Below are positions 55,201 to 64,000 of a DNA stretch of 64,000 bases, piece by piece. The notes beneath the pieces were generated by a model. It was not told the DNA's origin. It did no database searches and worked only from the letters and a program-made list of their open reading frames with translations. The position numbers were made by a program, and so were the translations under genes. Numbering within the stretch: the stretch's first letter is position 1; every line of letters begins with the position of its first letter. The stretch is from Chrysemys picta bellii (taxonomy: Eukaryota; Chordata; Testudines; Emydidae): positions 77,829,302 through 77,893,301 of the forward strand of contig NC_088799.1 of the NCBI RefSeq assembly GCF_011386835.1, given 5' to 3'.

Positions 55201-58200
55201 TCCACCTCATGGCGCCGCAGCGGCAGCGCTGTAACATGGGTAGTGTAGACATACCCGTAGTTGAGAGGATCCTGGAGCTGTTGCTGCTGTTAGTCTGATC
55301 CTGCTTCCTTTAAGACACAACAAGACAAACACACAGGGAAAACAAAACATTAAAGATAGAAACTGCAGCTTCTGTCTCTGGTGTTGACTTTTGCTTGCAT
55401 CCTCATTGCTGGAAAAACATGCACGGCCAAAGGTCTTTTCAAGACCTGGCAAACTTGTACCGGCAGTAGGCTGTTTAGGGCATCACGTTTAGCTGATTCT
55501 TTCTGATCACAGACTTACAGCAGTGAAATGTGCAGTCTTGGCCTGCTAAACCAGAATCTTATTAGTCAGAAGGAAAAAGGAGGCTAGGAAAGAGAAGAAA
55601 TAAGGTAGAGAAGGAAAAGGAGACAGGAGTGAGGAGGTAAGGGATGACAGTCTCACATCCCGGGTGGCATTTGGAAATTAGCTGGAGACAGTGGAGGTGT
55701 CAGTGTCATCTGGGTCCCTCTCCTTCTACATCCCTCATGTTCCCAGGTCTCTCTTTGAGGACACCAAAAGGAATCAGTGGATGGAATAGCCTTTGGCACG
55801 CGACCCGCCAGGGTAAACCCCCTGGCGGGCCGCACCGGTTTGTTTAACTGGCGCATCCGCAGGTTCGGCCGATCGCAGCTCCCACTGGCCTCAGTTCGCC
55901 GTTCCAGGCCAATGGGGGCAGCAGGAAGCGGGCACAGGCCAAGGGATGTGCAAAAGGTTGCCAAAGGTTGCTGATCCCTGGCCTATCTTATTATTTTTGT
56001 TGACCAATTAGACCTAATTTCCAACACAACAACGCTGGTCCTTTGGTTTCATGTTTACCAAGTATGAATTTAACACAGATCTTGAGTTATATTAGTAGGC
56101 CTTTTTGTTGAGACTAATTCAGTCTGTTGGTCTCCCTTTTACATCTTTTACCCTCAAAATTCATTTGTTATAGGCTGTTGTGACATGTTCTGAATTTTTA
56201 TCCACTTTCTCACAGTTACTCACAACTGGGGTAGGCTTACTAGGCCTCAGTTATCACTACAATCATAACTCAAAAAATGCTATATAGATTTCAGTTCTTT
56301 CTGTTATTTCTGAAATGTCTTTATTTCTAGAGATTCAGCTCAGAGCATGTTTTTTTTACAGCTAAACTGTAAACTTCTGAAAAGCAGGGTTTAAAGTAAA
56401 AAGCTGATAGACCTGAAAACAGCTGTGTGACACAACTATTACAGAATTCTAAAAGTTCTTTGGATGAGAACAGACAAGTTTACTTCGAAACAGAAGGGGT
56501 TAACCAAACTAAAGATTGTTTATTATGTGATTTTGTAATAGGTTTATATCTTTTTTACTTTATCTTTTTTAGGTAACAAAGTCAATGGCAGGAGTAGTTA
56601 AATCTATGGATGCTACATTGAAGAGCATGAACCTGGAAAAGGTAGACCTACATTTAATTATTTGGAATTCAGGGATATAAATTCAGTTTTATACTTTTGC
56701 TATGACAGTATTTGTTTATCTGCAGATATCTGCCTTAATGGACAAATTTGAGCACCAGTTTGAAACACTAGATGTTCAGACGGCACAGATGGAAGACACA
56801 ATGAGTAATACTACTACGTTAACAACACCACAAGTAAGAATAACTGATATTGCAGCAAATAAAATACCATGTTACTCAAGTGTACACAAATATTGTCATT
56901 TTCTCTTCTATACCTTCTGTCTTTTGAAAGCTATAACAGGAATTGGGGCATTCTCAGTTTAACATGAGAAATATTTACATGCTACCTTGTGACCAAAAGA
57001 ATAGTTTGAGCTGCTAAATGCTCTGATACAAAAATGTACATATTGTGTATACTGTCTTAAGCTCCCCTCTTACAACTAATGTGTTTGAGTGGTGGTATAG
57101 CATAAAACTTTCTGCCTTTCCGTTGAAATTTATGAAACTTTTGACTAACTTTTAATAAACATTTTTAGTCAAAAAACATACCAACATCAGCTATATCACA
57201 ATTAAAAAAACATAGTTCCAAAAGAGTGTAAACATTTTTGTTTTAAGGATTATATAAAGAAGTCTGCTGAGGGGGAAGATGCTTCCTGTGTCCTGATAAA
57301 GGACACACAATAGTGATAACTATAGTAACATTTCTGTAGTTGTGATATTCAAGTAGATGTGATTTGTACAGACAGGATTAGACTTAATCATATTTGGAAA
57401 TATTACAGATCAGTAATTGAATTTGGAGAACTGATTTGCATGGCAGCCATAGTATGAGATGTGCTCCTTGTATTCTGAATTCCTGTAGCTCCCTCTGGTG
57501 GTGAAGACTGTAAATGTTCAAAATCCACAGAAGCTCCTTTCTAAATCAGTTTTATTAAGACAGTAGAATTTTTGCTTTTTACAAATCATACGGTTAATCT
57601 TGTATTAAATACAATAACAGAAACTGATTCAGTTTTGATTTCCTGTTCTAGAACCAAGTGGATACGCTTCTACAGGAAATGGCAGATGAAGCAGGGTGAG
57701 TATAATATAAAAATTATTGAAGAATAGTAAGCAACAGAGGGTCCTGTGGCACCTTTAAGACTAACAGAAGTATTGGAGCATAAGCTTTTGTGGGTGAATG
57801 CCCACTTCATAAGACGCAAGTGGGCATTCACCCACGAAAGCTTATGCTCCAATACTTCTGTTAGTCTTAAAGGTGCCACAGGACCCTCTGTTGTTTTTTA
57901 CAGATTCAGACTACCACGGCTAGCCCTCTGATACTTGAACAGTAGTAGTAATTGTGTACCTTAAGGGAAGTGGCATCTGGCTCTTATACTTGATTTTAAT
58001 TAAATTAACATTAGATTTCCCTCACTTTAAATGTGCTAGTCTTGTGGAGTTAAATAATCCAGTGGTTGTCTATATGCTGAGCTTCCACCTCCGGATATCA
58101 TGGCTCAAATCTTCATGAGTGAAAATGCATAAAAGTTATAAACCACCACATAGTTTTGGCCTGATTATTTATGCTAAAGTCTAAAACTAGAACAGCTCAT

Positions 58201-60125
58201 TTCTGTCATAAAAGCACTTTACAGAAATGGACCATGCTGAGATAATTAAACCTATTTAGGGTGCACTTCATGTATGTATGAATAGGTTTAACTATCTCAG
58301 CATGATCCATTTCTTTATAGTGATCTTACAATAGAAATGAGTGAGGGCAAGGCTACATAAAATTTTAAAGTACAGATGTTTAATAGTATTGTGCTCTCAG
58401 CCTTTAAAAAGGCAGTGAGGGACATCTGGCTTAATACTAAAAAATGATTGAGCCCAGGGTAGTGCAATCAGACGATCAGTGAACTCTGCTTATCTATCTA
58501 ATCTAAATGTGTTTAATTTGAGTTGAGAAAATTGCCAGTGATAGCAGGGCCTGGACTTGATGACCCAGGAGGTCCCTTCCAGTCCTTTGCCCTATGTTCC
58601 CATTACACCCCTTTCATGTCGTCTTTGTAAGACGGGAGCTGGTGTTACTGCTTTGTTGCCATAAATGCACTGCCCCATGGGCACGAAAACAATGTCCCTG
58701 CTGCTGGACTGGGCTTTGCTGGGGATAAGGGAGGGATGGAGAATTAGTGCACCATACTATTACTGCTGCTGGGTTGCCTTTATTTGACAGACTTTGTATT
58801 AAAACTGTGATGTAGAATTTGATACCTTATCACCAGTTTGAGCCCTGCTTAACCCATTGGTACTATCCAAAAGCATCCCCAGTAAACAGAAATGTTACTA
58901 ATTATCCCAGCAACTATTACTGTTAGACAAACTCTTTGCTTGGTGATCACCCCACTTTCCTGATCAAGCTTGGCTAATTAATTGGAGTACAAAGTATCAG
59001 GGTGTGCTTGAGACACTGATGGCCGCACGCTATATAGAACACCATTTTTCAACTATTGTACACCCTGTTATGATCTGTCGCTATATTTATTTTTGTGATA
59101 TATATTTGTCTTCTGTTTTTAATTGTAGCCTTGATCTGAACATGGAACTACCCCAGGGGCAAACAGGTTCTGTTGGCACAAGTGTTGCTTCAGCAGAGCA
59201 GGTAAATATTGCTTTGTAGTTTTTCTAATAGATCATTTATCACATTTATGTAGAAGGGTTACTGTTGTATGTGATATTTCAAATGGAAATTTATTTGCAA
59301 ACTTCTAGGGCCATATAATAAATTAGTTTTATTTTTATCAAAATAAATGCAGTGTGTAAGTAAAACAAGGTTTGCTTGCAGGCATAACGGGTGTGTGTTT
59401 GTGTTTTAATGAGTCTACCAGTTGTGCACATACTTTAACTTTTCCTCTGTTCACTAACTGGACCATCCAATGTATATACTGGGTCAGGTCCTCTTCTCTT
59501 GCTAAGGTCCCCTACGCTTCTGAAGCAGTGCAAAGGGGCCTTAAACTAGTTCTGAATGAGCAGCTCAGATTTCCTCTGGCCCTGGGCAGATCCTCAGCAA
59601 AGGTAAAACTGGCATAGCTGTTAACACCCCCTGCTCTGGCAGAGGAAGATGTGAGGGGCTTAGCTTTTAGAGTAATGTGCTTCAGTGATCTTGCATTGGT
59701 GAATGATCCTTTAGGGAATCATTTTGGCCAAAGTATGCTAGAGGACCGTTCCAGCTTGCACTAAGGTCTGATTTGGCCATTGGCTGGTTCTGCGAATAGC
59801 AGAGGTATAGAGGTGGTATAGAGCCACCATTCTACTTCAGTTTCTCATCCGTGCTGAGTTTGAGCTTGGTTCATTTGAGGATGCACCCGAATGACTCAGT
59901 TACAGTGGAGTCAATTAACACTTGTCTCCTAGAAATGCAAATTCTTATCTGGCTCTTGCTTGTGTCTTATTTACTGTTGTGTTTGTGGTGTGACCTTGGA
60001 TAGTACAAGTCTTTTCATTTATCTTTTTTTTAAACTAATACATAGTAATGAATATAACTTTTTATTCTGACATTCTGCAGGATGAGCTGTCACAGAGACT
60101 GGCCCGCCTACGTGATCAAGTTTAA
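43083..60125 (+). CDS. CHMP1B: CHMP1B, ESCRT-III subunit (charged multivesicular body protein 1b), 8 coding exons
   Basis: ESCRT-III protein that polymerises on membranes during multivesicular-body sorting, cytokinetic abscission and envelope or tubule remodelling, and recruits MIT-domain partners such as VPS4 and spastin (family knowledge). Coding exons are 43083-43098, 48880-48977, 52540-52686, 56573-56641, 56726-56833, 57652-57695, 59129-59201 and 60081-60125. They join in frame to 199 codons, the length of human CHMP1B. All seven introns are GT-AG; intron 1 is phase 1, intron 6 phase 2, the rest phase 0. The N-terminus is the basic ESCRT-III helical core ([13 protein letters not shown] near residue 6), followed by the conserved [11 protein letters not shown] and [14 protein letters not shown] stretches. 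The C-terminus [14 protein letters not shown] is a MIT-interacting motif. CHMP1A is excluded because its N- and C-termini differ. No frameshift or stop is seen. Human CHMP1B is intronless, so the exon structure is the notable point. Product and gene are near certain. Confidence 0.97.
43199..43570 (+). repeat. G-rich minisatellite in CHMP1B intron 1, split by an inserted repeat unit
   Basis: About six imperfect copies of a unit of roughly 50 bp built on GAGCTGGGAGA followed by CCCCT and a G run of 7-10, starting about 100 bp after exon 1. The array is interrupted at 43391-43487 by another repeat. The repeated G runs have G-quadruplex potential on the + (RNA-sense) strand. Confidence 0.85.
43391..43487 (-). 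repeat. single unit of the GTTAGTCT repeat family (head-to-head type)
   Basis: Same family as 11981-12197. On the minus strand it reads from GCATCCGAAGAAGTGGGC through GTTAGTCTCTAA to GTACTCCTGTTC. The GAAA of the hammerhead-like core is preceded by a mutated base (CAGGAAA). It sits inside the intron 1 minisatellite, so it is younger than that array. Confidence 0.75.
44453..45128 (-). pseudogene. hAT-family transposase, C-terminal half, decayed
   Basis: The minus-strand ORF 45128-44697 contains [20 protein letters not shown], the segment before the C-terminal dimerisation domain in ZBED/hAT transposases. Further down the same strand the hATC-like segment [11 protein letters not shown]...[15 protein letters not shown] is readable, ending at a stop at 44453-44455. 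It is separated from the first part by a frame change and an in-frame TGA. The N-terminal BED finger and first catalytic residues are absent. Non-functional. Confidence 0.75.
45193..45415 (+). mobile_element. hAT MITE nested in the larger hAT element
   Basis: Termini CAGGGGTTCTCAAA and TTTGAGAACTACTG, flanked by GTTTAGCG / GTTTAGCA (7 of 8). It interrupts the right arm of the element at 44089-45981 and so inserted later. A related copy in the opposite sense lies at 63373-63578. No coding capacity. Confidence 0.88.
48880..48977 (+). CDS. CHMP1B: CHMP1B coding exon 2
   Basis: Acceptor TTGCAG and donor GTAAGT. It completes the split lysine codon and encodes [20 protein letters not shown] onward to ...TKIKK, the basic first helix of ESCRT-III that binds membrane. 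98 bases, ending in phase 0. Confidence 0.96.
49252..49543 (+). mobile_element. nested MITE with TTGTCTACACTACC ends
   Basis: Left end GGCTTGTCTACACTACC and right end TAGTGTAGACGTGCC form imperfect inverted repeats. The flanks join into the body of the surrounding MITE. Internal sequence is non-coding. Confidence 0.65.
49580..49702 (+). mobile_element. short hAT MITE (TAGGGTGACCAGA family), copy 4
   Basis: Perfect 13-bp terminal inverted repeats TAGGGTGACCAGA, apart from the last base on the right, flanked by a perfect 8-bp duplication GGCTTATG at 49572-49579 and 49703-49710. 123 bp, non-coding. Confidence 0.92.
51470..52094 (+). mobile_element. pogo/Tigger-like non-autonomous element
   Basis: Left end CAGTGGGTTCTGC and right end (reverse complement) TAGTGGATGCCGC, bounded by TATA on both sides, fit the TA duplication and CAGT ends of pogo-type elements. 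The interior is non-coding; ORFs on either strand there are unrecognised. Confidence 0.5.
52540..52686 (+). CDS. CHMP1B: CHMP1B coding exon 3
   Basis: Acceptor AACAG and donor GTAAGC. 49 codons, starting [17 protein letters not shown] and ending QTAVTMGK: the long second helix of the ESCRT-III core. Almost every residue matches the CHMP1B family. Confidence 0.97.
53133..53940 (+). mobile_element. hAT-like element with internal GC palindrome and minisatellite
   Basis: Ends CAGGGTTGGGCAAAC and GTTTGCCCACCCCTG are inverted repeats. At 53345-53392 there is an inner palindrome around CCCATTGGCC. From about 53530 to 53880 imperfect units of CTGCACCCCAACC...TTGCCCTGAG repeat, which accounts for several long spurious ORFs. 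No clean 8-bp flanking duplication remains. In CHMP1B intron 3. Confidence 0.75.
55019..55256 (+). mobile_element. MITE with TGTCTACACTGCC / GTAGTGTAGACATACC ends
   Basis: Terminal inverted repeats GGCTGTGTCTACACTGCC and GGTAGTGTAGACATACCC (right end, + strand) enclose about 200 bp of non-coding sequence. Same Harbinger-like terminal signature as 26439-30899. In intron 3. Confidence 0.7.
55786..55980 (-). mobile_element. hAT MITE, left end truncated
   Basis: The right end GTTGCTGATCCCTG matches a hAT MITE terminus. The left end starts in CCTTTGGCACGCGACCCGCC, so the outer 13 or so bases are missing. The interior shares the CCCACTGGCC-type GC segment with 36435-36703. In intron 3. Confidence 0.6.
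56573..56641 (+). CDS. CHMP1B: CHMP1B coding exon 4
   Basis: A pyrimidine-rich tract and acceptor TTTTAG precede 23 codons ([20 protein letters not shown] then LEK), with donor GTAGAC. The next intron is only 84 bp, which supports the two flanking exons as a pair. Confidence 0.96.
56726..56833 (+). CDS. CHMP1B: CHMP1B coding exon 5
   Basis: Acceptor CTGCAG and donor GTAAGA. 36 codons starting [19 protein letters not shown] and ending TTTLTTPQ, the acidic regulatory half of the protein. Confidence 0.96.
57652..57695 (+). CDS. CHMP1B: CHMP1B coding exon 6
   Basis: Acceptor TTCTAG and donor GTGAGT. Encodes [14 protein letters not shown] plus two bases of a glycine codon (phase 2). A palindromic repeat (57731-57934) sits only 35 bp past the donor. 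Confidence 0.95.
57731..57934 (+). repeat. head-to-head palindrome of the GTTAGTCT repeat family, copy in intron 6
   Basis: Two inverted copies of a unit of about 100 bp (GTGGCACCTTTAAGACTAAC ... GCATAAGC and its complement) meet near 57815. The flanks TTGAAGAATAGTAA (57717-57730) and TTGAACAGTAGTAG (57935-57948) agree at 11 of 14 positions, consistent with one insertion of the whole palindrome. Confidence 0.8.
58223..58314. repeat. 34-bp inverted repeat with 24-bp loop
   Basis: The arm 58223-58256 (AGAAATGGACCATGCTGAG...) is complementary, with few mismatches, to 58281-58314. A perfect stem this long can form a hairpin in the CHMP1B pre-mRNA. It may be a very small MITE; no family was recognised. 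Confidence 0.8.
59129..59201 (+). CDS. CHMP1B: CHMP1B coding exon 7
   Basis: Acceptor TTGTAG and donor GTAAAT. The first base completes the split glycine codon; 24 codons follow ([20 protein letters not shown] then SAEQ), a linker diagnostic of CHMP1B rather than CHMP1A. Confidence 0.96.
60081..60125 (+). CDS. CHMP1B: CHMP1B coding exon 8 (C-terminus and stop)
   Basis: Acceptor TCTGCAG. Encodes [14 protein letters not shown] and a TAA stop. This is the C-terminal MIT-interacting motif, with the Leu/Arg-Leu/Leu spacing used to bind VPS4, spastin and related proteins. Confidence 0.96.
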   Translation, partial: DELSQRLARLRDQV

Positions 60126-61860
60126 CTTAAGTAATCAAAACTGCAGATCTCTGTATATGCTTCCAAAGCATTCACTCTGTATACATATTATGCTGTATGC
60201 AGTATGTCCTGGATGTCTAAATGTTTGTACTATATGATACTTCACTTTTGGCTTGCTGTCCTTTCTAAATACATTAAGAAATTCAAAGGTATCACAGCCC
60301 TTAATGTTTTTCTAGGTCTGTACAGTACATTTTGAAGTTGGGGATATATTTTTACAATTATCTTTTCACAGAACCAAGCTAAAATTCTAAGTCAACTAAT
60401 AATGTTGGCTCATTCTAGTTGAAGGAAAAGCTGAACACTATTAACATGATATATAATATTTTAAATTATAAAGTGGGTTTTTTAAATTATGAAAAACATG
60501 TACAGTTGGGGAACTGATGCATGCAATTCAGATGATGGTTGCAATTAACTTGCTTACACAGCAAAATTCATGGAATACACAGATGGACGTGTTGTCTTTG
60601 TTAATAAGCATATTAAAACACATAGTTGGACTTGAATCTGTTTTTATGGTCTTTTAAAACTACATTACTTGCAGAACAACTTAATGGACCAGTTAAAAAT
60701 TAGCTACCAAAAGCTGTTTTCACCGAACTGGGAACTTGTATAGTACCATCACTTCAGTACAGAAGGAATAAAAATTATTTTTCAACATTTTTGTCTAGAT
60801 TGTTTGACACATGTATATTAGTCAAGCAAAGTGACTCCATATTATGTTGAGTTAAGGCAACCATGTTAAAATATCTTTGAACTGTCATCCTTATATTCTG
60901 TAAGAATATAGACTGAGTTTTGCAGATGTAACACCAACACACTTTGTAACGTTTTTGCTATGATAGGTGGTAGCCTATTTTAGACTTTACTGTCTACTTA
61001 AAAAGTAAAGCAATTCAAATATATTCTGCTTACTATGAACTTCAATTTAATGTTGTCAGAAGTATCAAACTCTTCATACAGTCCTAATTCACAGAAATAA
61101 TTATAAAAATTTCTAGTTAGAACTACCTGTGATGTTATGAAAAACAATGATTTATGCCAAAAAAATTACTCTTCGGATTTTTTTAAAAAACCTCTGTACT
61201 TAGGCTCCTAATTACTTTGTAGCTTCTTTTGTTGTAGTGACGCCTGTTCATTACAGTAAGCTATAGTGAAGTTTATTAGATTTTTAGAAGTAGTCTTTAA
61301 CTGACAGATGTGCAGGGTGTCACATAGCTGCGGTCTTCTAGTGTTGCAAAAATCTTTACATAATTCAAACAGGATTTCTCTGTAAATATATAAATATATA
61401 AACCCATACTGAAAACCCAATCCATTCATGAAATTGTTTAAATAACAAAGGCAATCCAAGTACAATTAGAGGCTTTCACAAGATGATACGTAACTGAGCA
61501 TTTGGCGTTCATACAAAATATTCTTCACTGAGAATAAGGTTATATTTCAGCAAAGAATAGTTAAACCTGTGTGCAATAAGGTAAACTGCGTTTGGTCAAA
61601 GCAACAATCTTGGATCCATAGGTTTCTTGGGATGTACTTGCCATAACACCGAAAGTTTATTGACTTTGAGATAGTCCACCAAGTGTTATTTTCATCTTAT
61701 TAAAATAGTCCTCTTAGTCATCTGTATAAAGTATAGTTTATAGTCCTAGGTTATTGAGGTAGAGATCAAAGCAGGGAAAAATCATTCCGGGAATATGGAT
61801 TTATCTTTATTTTCCATGAATAAATTATTTTGACTGTCTAATGGTTATTATTTTGATGTG
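60126..61860 (+). other. CHMP1B: CHMP1B 3' untranslated region with candidate poly(A) signals
   Basis: AT-rich non-coding sequence after the stop with no recognised repeat. Canonical AATAAA hexamers lie at 60767-60772 and 61819-61824; the second is followed by a GT-rich stretch (GATGTGTGTC) typical of a downstream element. The end is therefore inferred as either about 60790 or about 61850. Transcript data would decide. Confidence 0.55.
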
Positions 61861-63372
61861 TGTCACTTGCTGGAATGTTAATGCATTGTATATATTTATC
61901 AAACTGTGAATGCTTCCAATTTGATTAATTAAAATAGGAAACAGATGGTTTTTAATCTGATAGCCTTTAACTTTATTTGCTACTTTTTCAGTAATGAAAT
62001 AATTTTTCTTTTTAAAAATATCTCAGATTGGAAAATGAGGAGTGACCTTTAACTTTTTTATTTTTATGCACTCCTACTAAACATGTAAACATCTTCCCCC
62101 CAACAAAGTTGTAGGAACTAAAGATCTGGTTTGTGTGAGCAGGAGGTGGATAATGCACTATAGGGACTCCTCTCTCTCAGGTCTATAATGACCAAACATC
62201 ATTATTTGATGGCTGTTTTTCCCTTAATGTAAAATGACTTGGTGAGCTCAGTGCAGCTTTTGGTTGAACTATCCATGTGTTCACAAAAAAATTACCACCA
62301 TGGTCATTAATTGGCAATCTCAAAAAGGCCACTAACTGATTATGCTGGACTATTATCATTCTTAAAACTGACCCCTCCAGAAAAAATTTCCTGGCATGCT
62401 AGCCACTGCACTGCAGCTACACATGTTCTAACTGTTCTGTCTCTAAACTGAGGGATTAGGTCTTTAAATCTGGCACCTTTCATCAGCATGAAATTAACTT
62501 CAGGGGTTAGAAACTATTGTTTTTTCAAGTGTTTTTTGCAGTTGGCACATTTACCAATTTATCAAACAAGATCAGTTTATTGTGCAGTAATGTGAAGGCT
62601 GAGTGTCAATAGCGGTCTGGCTGCTCTTTTTTGAACTACACCAGGACTAATCATTTTATTAAACACAATGTCCTGAAAATTTGTGTTTTGAAAGATATTG
62701 TCAAGTCTTTCACATAACAGTTTACAGTACATATGAAAATGTTCTACTAGACTTGCACTGTTCTCTCATTGTCTTCCTCATTCAAAGAAAGCGGCTTTGA
62801 AAATTAAAATAGCCTTGAAAGTATGTTGGGGATAACTGTATATCCGGGAGGAATTAAAACAGTCCATAAGTCCCAAACAAGATATTGACAGCTGAACACA
62901 AGGTACATTATATCTAAGTTCTTACACTGTGCCCATCATGTCTGTGGATAAGCAGAATAACAGTGCAGGAAAGACGAATCACAATGGGCTAAATAGCGTT
63001 TTCAGTTTCTTCAGAATGACATTTTAAATCCGTTATATTTATCAGCTGCTCAGCTGTTGGTTTGGATTCCTGGAATCAGTCAGTTCTTCACCCTATTTGG
63101 CCTGCATTAAACCCCACTATTAAATCTCTTTAGTCTGTTGCTGCTGATAAACTTTTCCTGGCTGCCTGGCTTTTCTTAAGTTAGCCAGGAAGCAAGTAAC
63201 ACATTCTCTGATTTTGCTATTTGAGCATGTTGCATTTTACCTTGTGAAGTGAATGTGTTTAGCTTTCTGTAGCTTTTCAAAAATGGATGAAGAAATGATT
63301 GTAACTACAGGTAGCAGCCAATCAAATAAATATATAGTTATTTATTTTGCTAGGATGAAAACAGATAACACA
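61861..63372. other. gene-free sequence downstream of CHMP1B
   Basis: AT-rich. No exon of a following gene is recognised before the window end. Confidence 0.5.
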
Positions 63373-63578
63373 CAGTGGTTCTCAAACTTTTTTACTGGTG
63401 ACCCCTTTCCCATAGCCTTTGAGTGCGACCCCTCCTTATAAATTAAAAACATTTTTAATATATTTAACACCATTATAAATGCTGGAGGCAAAGCGAGGCT
63501 TGGAGTGGAGGCTGACAGCTCCATGTAAGAAGCTTGTGAGCCCCTGAGAGATCCTGAGCCCCAGTTTGAGAATCCCTG
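63373..63578 (-). mobile_element. hAT MITE related to 45193-45415
   Basis: Ends CAGTGGTTCTCAAAC and GTTTGAGAATCCCTG. The interior (TGCGACCCCTCCTTATAAAT, ACACCATTATAAATGCTGGA) is the reverse complement of the copy at 45193-45415. The flanks show no 8-bp duplication. Confidence 0.8.
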
Positions 63579-63822
63579 TGCTAGACGAACATGTTTATGG
63601 CTCTCAAGCCCTCCAAAGAGCTGTGCTAACCAACCTTTCCAAAATGCTTAGCAGTGTCTTCCCAATGTCATTTTTTTCAAAGCAATTCATAACAGGGAAG
63701 TAGATCTGAAGGATGATTCAGATCACCATGTAGCATTGGTGCTGCTGAATTATGGTCCAGTTGTCTGCAGTGTGCATGCTTTGCTGATCTGAGCAGCAAG
63801 TGTGTATTTTCAACACCTAGAA

Positions 63823-63887
63823 TGAAATCCTGGCCCCACTGACCTTAATGTCAAAACTTCATTCACGTCATTGGGGTCAGGATTTCA
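63823..63887. repeat. small palindromic element (TGAAATCCTGGCTC family), copy 2
   Basis: The arms TGAAATCCTGGCCCC and GGGGTCAGGATTTCA flank about 35 bp. Same family and layout as 6567-6637, 57 kb away. Confidence 0.7.
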
Positions 63888-64000
63888 GCCCAGCCTTATA
63901 TTTAGCATCTTCTGTGTATAGATGTTCTGCCCTATGTTGGGAAAATGGCATTCTTCCTTATCTCCTAGTAAGCACAATATGTATATGACAAGGGATTTGG

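Noticed and set aside
1..64000. tRNA, rRNA, snRNA genes or CRISPR arrays
   Set aside because: None seen by eye on either strand; direct repeats are minisatellites or transposon duplications.

Overview
The window is vertebrate nuclear DNA, most likely from a turtle (Testudines), or failing that another non-avian sauropsid. The reasons are the CR1 LINEs, many short hAT-type elements with 8-bp target duplications, a PIF/Harbinger transposon with its accessory Myb-like gene, MITEs ending in GTCTACACTAC, several LTRs, and one multi-exon host gene. The species call is an inference from repeat content. There is no bacterial, CRISPR or operon content.

One host gene is certain: CHMP1B, an ESCRT-III subunit, on the + strand. 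Eight coding exons between 43083 and 60125 join in frame to 199 codons, all with GT-AG introns. It starts in a CpG island with a strong Kozak context, and its 3'UTR follows 60125. Human CHMP1B is a single-exon gene, so this copy keeps an intron-bearing structure. A second CpG island (about 1900-2640) has a perfect RFX X-box match and a minus-strand splice donor. It is probably the first exon of a gene running off the left edge, whose identity I cannot give.

The rest of 1-43000 is gene-poor. From left to right it holds: a palindromic repeat (586-770); a minisatellite and CpG island (1684-2640); a head-to-head-type repeat unit (3218-3331); an old SINE split by a 1.25-kb hAT element (3623-4872); CR1 3' ends (8190-8717, 15378-15485); a palindromic repeat with a 14-bp target duplication (11981-12197); solo LTRs (13693-14859, 37685-38153) and another LTR (41511-42464); a CR1 copy with only two visible lesions in its reverse transcriptase ORF (18066-20435); the 3' end of an endogenous retrovirus (23866-24540); a 4.46-kb Harbinger element with a full-length transposase ORF (26439-30899); and many hAT MITEs.

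The CHMP1B introns are also repeat-rich. Intron 1 has a G-rich minisatellite and a hAT element with arms of about 590 bp, itself interrupted by another hAT MITE. Intron 2 has a three-layer MITE nest and a pogo-like element. Intron 3 has a hAT derivative with an internal minisatellite. Intron 6 has a head-to-head palindrome. The most unusual items are the palindromic repeats, whose junctions fall at a hammerhead-ribozyme-like core, and an unrecognised third ORF inside the Harbinger element, antisense to the intron of its Myb-like gene.
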